Of a DNA stretch of 10,894 nt, positions 5,909 through 10,894 are shown piece by piece. The translations under genes were made by a program, and so were the position numbers. The stretch lies in assembly GCA_040752395.1 (NCBI GenBank), contig JBFMHD010000084.1:1-10894 (forward strand), in the 5' to 3' direction. Position 1 is the first letter of the stretch. Every line of letters starts with the position of its first letter. Source of the stretch: JBFMHD01 sp040752395 [NCBI: Candidatus Hydrogenedentota bacterium]. Lineage in GTDB: Bacteria > JBFMHD01. The notes beneath the pieces were generated by a model. The model saw nothing but the letters and a program-made list of their open reading frames with translations, ran no database searches and was not told where the DNA came from.

Positions 5909-5981
5909 AGCCCACGGGCGGATTCGAACCGCCGACCACCTCCTTACCAAGGAGGTGCTCTACCGCCTGAGCCACATGGGC
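5909..5981 (-). tRNA. tRNA-Thr(GGT)
   Basis: The minus strand folds as a complete 73-base cloverleaf. The acceptor stem pairs GCCCATG with CGTGGGC, including one U-G pair. The D arm is GCTC-AGGCGGTA-GAGC. The anticodon arm pairs CCTCC with GGAGG around loop TTGGTAA, with anticodon GGT. The variable loop is 5 bases (TGGTC), and the T arm pairs GGCGG with CCGCC around TTCGAAT. The discriminator base is T and CCA is not encoded. The anticodon reads ACC and ACU threonine codons. A tRNA-Thr directly upstream of tuf is a familiar bacterial arrangement (thrT-tufB in E. coli), which supports co-transcription despite the repeat-filled spacer. Confidence 0.97.
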
Positions 5982-6347
5982 AAATATACTTTTATCTTCA
6001 TCATAGTTAATTCAAACTGTCAAGCAAAAATCGTTTTCCTTGGTATCCTCCCGGTCTTTGGTAGAGTCCTTAAGTTCGGTGTTTTTGTTTTCGGTTATAG
6101 GTTATAGGTTTTAGATTCTTATATCATGAGATCTGTGCAATTCGCGCAGAATTTTAACTCAACTACATTGCGTCAAAAGTCCAGATATAGAAGTTTGGTT
6201 GGTGGCACTGCCACCTTAGGTTATCGGTAAACCGAACATCGAACATCGAAAACCTAACACCGAAGCTAAAACCCAAAACCGATAACCGAATATCTTGCTT
6301 CTTAGATTTTGCTTCTATTATATCACCTGTAACTGATGAGATAAGTA
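5982..6347. other. Gene-free region between the MBL-fold gene and tRNA-Thr, with inverted word repeats
   Basis: No credible gene is seen in these 366 bp. It contains TTCGGTG/TCGGTTATAGG words on the plus strand (6075-6113) and the same kind of text inverted (6251-6290). There is a perfect GGTGGC-ACT-GCCACC hairpin (6201-6215), a long inverted repeat GGTTATCGGT/ACCGATAACC (6219-6228 with 6278-6287), ATCGAACATCGAAC direct repeats (about 6232-6250), and an AAGAAGCAAGAT word (6292-6303, on the minus strand). The tRNA promoter should lie here. A TTGACA occurs on the minus strand at 6018-6023, but no good -10 is at the right spacing. A terminator for the MBL-fold gene is not clear. Confidence 0.6.
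6201..6287. repeat. Hairpin and inverted repeat of GGTTATCGGT type
   Basis: A 6-bp perfect stem-loop (GGTGGC-ACT-GCCACC, 6201-6215) is followed by two 10-bp arms that are exact reverse complements of each other (6219-6228 and 6278-6287), enclosing 49 bases of AACATCGAAC-like words. Neither hairpin is followed by a T-run on either strand. This word set differs from modules A-E, so it is a second repeat vocabulary in the same genome. Confidence 0.5.
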
Positions 6348-7244
6348 TCATAGGGTAAGTTTAAGATCTTCGTATGCTGGTAGTATTCTTAATGATGAAT
6401 GTGTTTTATTTTTAATTTTTTTAGCATATCTCATAATATCATCAATCTTTCTATCCGGTGATTCGGGTGCATAATGAAACGGTATCAAAACCTTAACTTT
6501 ATTACGTTGGCAGAGTTTTATACCTTCCTGAACTATGCTATGACCCCATGTCTTTTTTCCGAAACCTTCTTTTTCGCAGGCTTGAGGATCATATTCCTGA
6601 TGGGTATACTGGGTATCATAAACAAGTGCGTCAGCACCCCTGCATAATTTATCAAGCTTCTTTTCCCATTCTTTGCTATGCTCAGTATCAGTTGCATATA
6701 CAAAAATTTTACCTTTTCTATTTTCTATTCTATAACCAAAAGTCGGATCAGGATGATTTATATATATGGGTAATATTTTATATTCCCGGATTCTTAGTAT
6801 TTTTTCTTCTTTTAATTCAATCATTTTTATTTCTGACTGTAAATTAGAAAAGTTAAGAGGGAAAAATGGTTTTGTAAAAATCTTTGGCAGCTCCTTTTTA
6901 AGATTTTTACAGCCATAAATATTGATTCTGTTACCTTTTATATAGATAGGCTTAAAAAATGGTAGCCCAATAATATGATCCCAATGTAAATGTCCAAGAA
7001 ATAAATCAATCACAGCCCTACCAGTATTAAAATCAGTTTTTCTTAATTGTTTACCATCGGGATTAACAGCACATAATTTATTTCCTAATAGCCGTATGCC
7101 GCTGCCGGCATCAAGAATAAAAGCATAATCTTTGTCTTCAACCAGAGAGACGCAACTTGTATTGCCGCCGTATTTATGATAATTAATCTTTCTTGTTGAG
7201 GGTGAAGGTAATGATCCTCTGACACCATAAAATCTAATATCCAT
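6348..7244 (-). CDS. MBL-fold metallo-hydrolase (PhnP/COG1235-like)
   Basis: This 298-residue protein opens MDIRFYGVRGSLPSPS, followed by KYGGNTSCV (about 24-32) and LDAGSG (about 44-49), a pattern of metallo-beta-lactamase-fold phosphodiesterase-like hydrolases. The dinuclear metal site is visible as H85-x-H87-x-D89-H90 (HLHWDH), a downstream NHPD (His164), TDTEH (Asp186, His189), WGHS (His235) and a late PFHYAPESPD (His257). There is no signal peptide, so it is cytoplasmic. The substrate cannot be read from sequence; relatives include cyclic phosphodiesterases and proteins paired with response regulators. Its ATG overlaps the stop of the debranching-enzyme gene (TAATG), which indicates coupled translation. 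All metal ligands appear intact. Confidence 0.88.
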   Translation of the reverse strand: MDIRFYGVRGSLPSPSTRKINYHKYGGNTSCVSLVEDKDYAFILDAGSGIRLLGNKLCAVNPDGKQLRKTDFNTGRAVIDLFLGHLHWDHIIGLPFFKPIYIKGNRINIYGCKNLKKELPKIFTKPFFPLNFSNLQSEIKMIELKEEKILRIREYKILPIYINHPDPTFGYRIENRKGKIFVYATDTEHSKEWEKKLDKLCRGADALVYDTQYTHQEYDPQACEKEGFGKKTWGHSIVQEGIKLCQRNKVKVLIPFHYAPESPDRKIDDIMRYAKKIKNKTHSSLRILPAYEDLKLTL

Positions 7245-9202
7245 TATATTTCTATCCCTTCTTCAACTATTATTCTTGTGATTTCAGCGACGCTCCAGGC
7301 CTGGGCAAAACATCCTCTGCATAGATGCGGGCTATCCCCATCAAATATTTCAGAGATGTTGCTGATACAACCATCAGAAAGATGTGTATCTAAAAAATTT
7401 TTTAAATAAATTTTTACTTCTTCTCTGGTTTTACTGTCTCTACTATAAACATTAAGATAGGCAGTAAAATATGGTCCTAACAAATATGGCCAGACTGTAC
7501 CCTGATGATAAGCCATATCACGTGCCTTTAAATCACCTGTGTAAACTCCTTTATACCTTTTATCATCAGGTGAGAGGGTTCGAACCCCAAACGGGGTTAA
7601 AAGTTTCTCTTTGATTACTTGAAGAATTAAACGCGCCTTTTCTCCAAAAATAAGCTGAAAAGGAAGACTCATAGTGAATAATTGATTGGGTCTTAAACTT
7701 GAATCCTTCTTATTCTTGTCTATAACATCAAATAAATATTTGCCATCAGAAAACCAGAAAAGATCAATAAACCTCTCTTCAATTTTTTTAATATATCTTT
7801 GAGTAAGTATCTTTGTTTTATTATCATTGAACTTATCTGCAAATAATTCAACTATCTTTAATAAATTATACCATAAAGCCTGAATTTCTACGGGTTTACC
7901 TCTTCTTGGTGTTACTACAATATTCTCAACTTTAGCATCCATCCATGTAAGTTGAATACCTTCTTCGCCTGCATATAACATCCCATCCTCGTCATCAACC
8001 TTTATAGAATGTCTCGTCCCTTTAATATGATTCTCAATGATATTTAAAAGTTTCTCATAAACTTCATCTTTTATAAATTCTTCATCACCTGTATATCTAT
8101 AGTAAAAATATATAGAATTAGCCAGCCATAAAGTGCCATCAACTGTATTATAAAGAGGTTCTGTCTGGGCTTCAGGAAACACATTCGGTATCATACCTTT
8201 AGATAGATATTTCAGAAAAGATTTTATTATACTTTTAGCGATATCAAATCTCTTGGTTACAAGAGCTAAACCGGGCAATGAAATCATAGTATCCCGGCCC
8301 CAGTCAGTAAACCATGGATAACCTGCTATAACACTCCAGCCATCATCACGTCTTACAAAAAAAGAATCACAAGCAGAAAATAAAACAGACTTAGTTAAAC
8401 TCTCTCCGCCTTTTCTAAATTCGGCGTCATACCTTTGCTGTATAATATTATCTGCCTGCTCAGTAGTTAAAATTGGATCTATGTTATCAGTTGCGATCAA
8501 AGTAATTGTTGATGCTGGATTTAAATTTATCTCAAAAACCCCGGGAGAGAAGAGGTCTTCATTATAAGGCTCTCCTTTTTCTTTATCTATTGAGTATAAA
8601 AAATTATAATACCATAAAGGTTCATCAATAAATTCTGAATTATCAAGTTTAATATATAAACAGAAATTATCACGATTTATTTTTAAGGTTCCATCATTAA
8701 ATTTATTGGTATATTTTATGTTCTGGTTTGATTTTTGAACTATATGATGATTTCTTATAGATAATAATGGTCTTAATCTGAGTTTTATATTTTTAGTACC
8801 TTCTAAGTATTTATAAGAGAGGTAAATGGTATTACTATCAGGTAACATACCGAGCTTTTTTTCTAATCTATAATCTCTGACTCTGTAAACCCATTTAACA
8901 AAAGCATCGAGACTAAATTTTTCAAGGTATTTATAACCATCGGGATATACGATACCATCTGAATATATGTTAGAGTCTATAGCGACCCTCTCGCCGGCTA
9001 AATCTAAAACTTCTTCAATCTTATTTAAAAATACAAACCTTTCCACAGGTTGTCTTGTAACCGCTACTAATAAACCATGGTATCTTCTCATAAGGATACC
9101 AAAAATATTACACACAGAATAACCACCAATCCTGTTGGTTATTAAATATTCTTTATTCAGATTTTTTTTAAAATCAAAAAGCTTTTCTCCAGATAATTCC
9201 AC
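7244..9202 (-). CDS. Glycogen debranching enzyme (amylo-alpha-1,6-glucosidase, GH133 type)
   Basis: The 652-residue protein matches bacterial/archaeal debranching enzymes that hydrolyse alpha-1,6 branch points of glycogen-like glucans in the cytoplasm. The N-terminal domain has NRIGGYSVCNIFG and RRYHGLLVA (about residues 22-50). The (alpha/alpha)6-barrel has WFTDWGRDTMISLPGL (about 295-310), TWMDAKV (about 416-422), GKPVEIQALWYN (about 430-441), YHQGTVWPY (about 562-570), EIFDGDSPH (about 616-624) and RGCFAQAWSVAE (about 627-638). The start is set at the GTG at 9202, five bases after GAAGGAG. An ATG 17 codons upstream only translates the module A/B repeat ([14 protein letters not shown]) and overlaps that ribosome-binding site. 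The gene is coupled to the MBL-fold gene. Length and motifs are complete. Confidence 0.93.
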   Translation of the reverse strand: MELSGEKLFDFKKNLNKEYLITNRIGGYSVCNIFGILMRRYHGLLVAVTRQPVERFVFLNKIEEVLDLAGERVAIDSNIYSDGIVYPDGYKYLEKFSLDAFVKWVYRVRDYRLEKKLGMLPDSNTIYLSYKYLEGTKNIKLRLRPLLSIRNHHIVQKSNQNIKYTNKFNDGTLKINRDNFCLYIKLDNSEFIDEPLWYYNFLYSIDKEKGEPYNEDLFSPGVFEINLNPASTITLIATDNIDPILTTEQADNIIQQRYDAEFRKGGESLTKSVLFSACDSFFVRRDDGWSVIAGYPWFTDWGRDTMISLPGLALVTKRFDIAKSIIKSFLKYLSKGMIPNVFPEAQTEPLYNTVDGTLWLANSIYFYYRYTGDEEFIKDEVYEKLLNIIENHIKGTRHSIKVDDEDGMLYAGEEGIQLTWMDAKVENIVVTPRRGKPVEIQALWYNLLKIVELFADKFNDNKTKILTQRYIKKIEERFIDLFWFSDGKYLFDVIDKNKKDSSLRPNQLFTMSLPFQLIFGEKARLILQVIKEKLLTPFGVRTLSPDDKRYKGVYTGDLKARDMAYHQGTVWPYLLGPYFTAYLNVYSRDSKTREEVKIYLKNFLDTHLSDGCISNISEIFDGDSPHLCRGCFAQAWSVAEITRIIVEEGIEI

Positions 9203-9207
9203 TTGGT

Positions 9208-9240
9208 CTCCTTCGAAAAACGCTGTAACTATAATAATAT
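9208..9240 (-). promoter_or_regulatory. Module A copy 6: ribosome-binding site of the debranching-enzyme gene
   Basis: On the minus strand the module ends GCGTTTTTCGAAGGAG, five bases (ACCAA) before the GTG start at 9202. This decides the start codon, because the upstream ATG reads through the module itself and has no ribosome-binding site of its own. The GAAGGAG variant of the ending is shared with copies 3 and 7, which precede the repeat-borne mini-ORFs. Confidence 0.65.
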
Positions 9241-9359
9241 CAAGTAGAAGCAAGATAACGGAAGAAGTGAGAGGTATCAGGACAGGCTACAGGCTACGGA
9301 CTACAGCCGGCTGGAGCCAAAAGCCCGGAGCCTGAAGCCAACATATCATCTTTAGTTTT

Positions 9360-9392
9360 TCATCCTTTGTGTAGAACGCAAATCGCGCTCAT
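9360..9392 (-). other. Repeat-borne mini-ORF, 10 codons, doubtful as a gene
   Basis: A minus-strand ATG at 9392 follows GAAGGAG of module A copy 7 by five bases and encodes MSAICVLHKG before TGA. It is the short counterpart of the 31-codon frame at 365-460, with the same start, ending and ribosome-binding site. The copies in the tuf leader and near 10000 keep the ending frame (CALHK-G or -V) but lack this ATG. It may be a leader peptide or an accident of repeat text. Confidence 0.25.
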
Positions 9393-9469
9393 GACGACTC
9401 CTTCGAAAAACTTCGCGACCCTAATAATTTCACGAACTTCTCGCTTCTTCTCCACCTACAACTGAAGCA

Positions 9470-9862
9470 TTACAAGCCATCGTCTACACGCTGTTTCCCT
9501 GCTGGCTTGAATTTATTTATTATAAACTTAAACAATGGGGTAAATTTTTTCTTTAGGATTATTAGCCACCTATACTCTTCACAATAGAATGTTTCTTCAT
9601 CCTGCATAACAATTACTTTAGCACCGATCTTAGTTAAATTTTTAGAACCGCGACAAAGAAGTTTCAAGTTATCAGATAAACCAACCATAACAAGATATAA
9701 AGGTGCTGGAAACCCCTCTGGCGGCATCTCTACAACAGTATAACTTAAAATATTGCCGATACCATCAACATTATCTTGGGCTGTGGGTTTGCCACAATCA
9801 ATACATTTATTCACATCAGGCATATCAATCTTACCACATTCGCATTTTGAAACCTTGAGCAT
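9470..9862 (-). CDS. Zinc-ribbon/OB-fold protein of the DUF35 type
   Basis: This 130-residue protein has an N-terminal rubredoxin-like zinc ribbon with Cys7-x-Cys9 and Cys20-x2-Cys23. An OB-fold follows, with GIGNILSYTVVEMPPEGFPAP (split here around residues 34-54) and a closing IGAKVIV strand (about 79-85). This two-part layout is that of DUF35 proteins, which usually partner thiolase- or HMG-CoA-synthase-like enzymes as scaffolds or acyl-CoA-binding subunits. No thiolase is in this window, so the partner is unknown. The C-terminal 45 residues are basic and hydrophobic and match no family I recognise. The ATG lies five bases after AGAGGAG of module A copy 8. The family is fairly certain; the function is not. 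Confidence 0.75.
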   Translation of the reverse strand: MLKVSKCECGKIDMPDVNKCIDCGKPTAQDNVDGIGNILSYTVVEMPPEGFPAPLYLVMVGLSDNLKLLCRGSKNLTKIGAKVIVMQDEETFYCEEYRWLIILKKKFTPLFKFIINKFKPAGKQRVDDGL

Positions 9863-9867
9863 CGTGG

Positions 9868-9900
9868 CTCCTCTGAAAAACGCTGTAACTCTAATAATTC
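9868..9900 (-). promoter_or_regulatory. Module A copy 8: ribosome-binding site of the DUF35-type gene
   Basis: The minus strand reads AATTATTAGAGTTACAGCG and then TTTTTCAGAGGAG, followed by CCACG and the ATG at 9862. This copy joins directly to module C without module B. The start-proximal position of module A is therefore kept even when the rest of the leader is rearranged. Confidence 0.65.
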
Positions 9901-10080
9901 GGGGTACAGGCTACGGGCTACGGACTACAGCCGGCTGGAGACAAAAGCCCGGAGCCTGAAGCCAACATATCATCTTTAGTTTTTCATACCTTGTGTAGAG
10001 CGCAAAAACGCAATAACCCAATAACCCAATAACCCAATAGTTGAGTACTCCTCTCATAATAGGGTCGGACCTTTAGTTAT

Positions 10081-10107
10081 GAAAATGGGGACGGTTATGA
10101 TTTTTAC
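10081..10107 (+). repeat. REP-like 27-bp repeat, copy 1 (downstream of the ORF6N gene)
   Basis: GAAAATGGGGACGGTTATGA and the following TTTTTAC match the sequence at 10635-10661 at 23 of 27 positions in the same orientation. The core GGGACGGTT with flanking A- and T-runs resembles extragenic repeats that in other genomes accompany Y1-type (IS200-like) transposases. No transposase is present in this window. Confidence 0.55.
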
Positions 10108-10142
10108 CCTGCAACAAATTAATCGAATCAAATCCTGACTCA

Positions 10143-10709
10143 TCAAAACCCTATCTTTTTAACTGGTTTGTTATCTGGCTCTATCAATTCTTTTAAAGCC
10201 TGAAAAATAATCTCTATTTTCTCATCATGCCCCTTAACCTGTCTCTCCAGTTCCTTAATACTTTCAAAAAGCGCTTTATAAGATGACAGCATCTCTCTCA
10301 TCTTTATAAATGCTCTTACAACAAAAATACTCATCTCAATCGCTCTGGGAGAATTAAGTACTGAAGCAAGCATAACTGCACCGTGTTCTGTAAAAACATA
10401 GGGCATAGAACCGCCAAAATATTTCCTTGATGGTATCGCAAATTGCGATACCACTAATTCCAGTTCCTGATTATTAAGTCTAAACATAAAATCATTTGGA
10501 AATCTCTTTATGTTGCGTTTCACCTGTTCACGCAAACGGATCGGCTTTACTCCATAAATAAACGCAAGATCTTTATCCAGTATTACTTTTTGATTGCGAA
10601 TCGTAAAAATTCTATTCACAATTCTTTCGATGGTGAAAACAGGGACGGTTCTGGTTTTTACGTTATTCAGTTTTCCCCTTCGGTGTCTAAAGCGAAACCT
10701 GTTAAACAA
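10143..10709 (-). CDS. ORF6N-domain protein
   Basis: The 188-residue protein has an ORF6N domain at about residues 27-115: FTIRNQKVILDKDLAFIYGV, then LREQVKRNIKRFPNDFMFRL, and PYVFTEHGAVMLASVLNS. A charged helical, probably coiled-coil tail (about 133-176) ends in the common KKIGF motif. ORF6N domains occur in phage antirepressor-like and putative DNA-binding proteins, and the protein is widespread as an orphan in environmental bacteria. Its function is not established. The start is TTG at 10709, with AAGGAG seven bases upstream and no better in-frame codon before the domain. Residues about 16-26 are encoded by a REP-like repeat (10635-10661), so the first 26 residues may be an acquired extension. 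Confidence 0.85.
   Translation of the reverse strand: MFNRFRFRHRRGKLNNVKTRTVPVFTIERIVNRIFTIRNQKVILDKDLAFIYGVKPIRLREQVKRNIKRFPNDFMFRLNNQELELVVSQFAIPSRKYFGGSMPYVFTEHGAVMLASVLNSPRAIEMSIFVVRAFIKMREMLSSYKALFESIKELERQVKGHDEKIEIIFQALKELIEPDNKPVKKIGF
10635..10661 (+). repeat. REP-like 27-bp repeat, copy 2 (inside the 5' end of the ORF6N gene)
   Basis: GAAAACAGGGACGGTTCTGG with following TTTTTAC matches 10081-10107 at 23 of 27 bases. On the minus strand it encodes the KTRTVPVF segment just before the conserved ORF6N domain. The two copies, in direct orientation and 554 bp apart, bracket nearly all of the gene. Confidence 0.55.
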
Positions 10710-10894
10710 TCAAAAACTCCTTGCCTGTAAAATTAATCAATCGTTTACTTCGATTTATATATATCACTCCTCTAAAAAACATTGTAACTATAATGATATC
10801 AAGTAGAAGCAAGAAGCAAGATAACGGAAGAAGTGAGAGGTATCAGGACAGGCTACAGGCTACGGACTACAGCCGGCTGGAGCCCGAAGCCCGG
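10710..10894 (-). repeat. Repeat block upstream of the ORF6N gene, cut by window edge (A-B-C)
   Basis: Module A (10767-10800), a short module B ending GAAGTGAGAGGTATCAGG (about 10797-10847) and module C with CAGCCGGCTG at 10870-10879 (10849-10894, running off the edge) form the left part of another leader. Here module A's AGAGGAG is about 60 bases from the ORF6N start rather than adjacent. The interval 10710-10766 carries its own AAGGAG, so the coupling to a start codon seen elsewhere is broken. No gene is visible. Confidence 0.7.

Larger units (their letters stand above)
9203..9469 (-). repeat. Composite repeat block forming the debranching-enzyme leader (A-B-C-E-A)
   Basis: In plus order: module A (9208-9240), a short module B ending GAAGTGAGAGGTATCAGG (about 9239-9282), module C with CAGCCGGCTG at 9304-9313 (9283-9334), module E without the AACCCAATA words (9343-9392), and another A (9398-9430). 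The second internal A and hairpin D seen in the rpsC and tuf leaders are missing, so this is a shorter form of about 225 bp. Its first A supplies the ribosome-binding site and is translated into the apparent N-terminal extension of the debranching enzyme. Bases 9431-9469 hold a short unmatched tail. Confidence 0.8.
9863..10142 (-). repeat. Repeat block forming the leader of the DUF35-type gene, and ORF6N downstream spacer
   Basis: In plus order: module A (9868-9900) giving the ribosome-binding site of the DUF35-type gene, module C with CAGCCGGCTG at 9928-9937 (9902-9958), and module E with three AACCCAATA words (9966-10040). Modules B and D are absent, so this is the most reduced leader form. 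From 10041 to 10142 there is a GAGTACTC palindrome (10044-10051), an AGGGTCGGACCTTTAG stretch (about 10060-10075) and a REP-like GGGGACGG sequence (10081-10107), then the end of the ORF6N gene. No terminator with a U-run is evident. Confidence 0.75.

Noticed and set aside
5990-6023. TTGACA on the minus strand at 6018-6023 as the -35 box of tRNA-Thr
   Set aside because: The best -10-like hexamer (TATGAT, 6000-6005) is only 12 bases away, and 16-18 base spacings give poor matches. It is left as unproven.
5868-6107. A plus-strand frame of 79 codons across tRNA-Thr
   Set aside because: It reads through the tRNA on the opposite strand and through repeat module E, with no ribosome-binding site.
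6133-6149. CTGTGC-AATTC-GCGCAG stem as a plus-strand terminator
   Set aside because: The stem is short with a G-U pair, the following T-run is only four bases and interrupted, and no plus-strand gene precedes it.
6163-6351. A 62-codon minus-strand frame overlapping the MBL-fold stop by ATGA
   Set aside because: Most of it is translated from the inverted TTCGGTTATCGG words and the GGTGGC hairpin. It resembles no protein, and the overlap is probably chance.
9135-9335. Plus-strand frame ending in TTAGWSQKPGA, also seen at 9753-9959
   Set aside because: The shared ending is only a translation of module C, and the frames otherwise cross real genes in antisense.

Overview
The window is bacterial. 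It holds most of the first half of an S10 ribosomal-protein operon, followed in coordinate order by a short accessory region. Every supported gene is on the minus strand, so transcription runs from high to low coordinates. The EF-Tu has an enlarged switch-I segment in which the usual RGITI motif is replaced by a KILTIA context. From memory, this resembles EF-Tu of the PVC assemblage (Planctomycetes, Verrucomicrobia and relatives). I read the source as an uncultivated, AT-rich, PVC-like or neighbouring bacterium, but no lineage can be fixed from this window alone.

Layout in transcription order, right to left: an ORF6N-domain protein; a small zinc-ribbon/OB-fold (DUF35-type) protein; a glycogen debranching enzyme whose stop codon overlaps the start of a metallo-beta-lactamase-fold hydrolase; tRNA-Thr(GGT); tuf; then rpsJ, rplC, rplD, rplW, rplB, rpsS, rplV and the first 25 codons of rpsC, which is cut by the window edge. 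The tRNA, tuf and ribosomal genes form a translation block. The debranching enzyme points to storage-glucan breakdown. The remaining genes have no evident shared pathway.

The striking feature is the intergenic DNA. A family of composite, modular, non-coding repeats fills the gaps. On the plus strand I recognise five modules. A is about 33 bp and begins CTCCTCTGAAAAAC. B is built from AAGCAAG/GATAACG words. C is about 55 bp of CTACAGGCTACGG text around the palindrome CAGCCGGCTG. D is an array of GAGTC/GACTC arms forming a hairpin followed by T4-5. E contains TTTGTGTAGAGCGCAAAAAC followed by AACCCAATA words. On the minus strand, module A ends in a Shine-Dalgarno sequence (AGAGGAG or GAAGGAG). 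In four places it sits exactly where it supplies the ribosome-binding site of a real gene (rpsC, tuf, the debranching enzyme, the DUF35-type protein), and in two more it precedes a repeat-borne mini-ORF.

These repeats have entered a normally tight ribosomal operon: 475 bp separate rplV from rpsC, 363 bp separate rpsJ from rplC, and a repeat word also lies between rplC and rplD. They create misleading upstream in-frame start codons for several genes. The starts given here for rplC, rplD, rpsJ and the debranching enzyme are therefore corrected inward to the family-typical or Shine-Dalgarno-supported codon.
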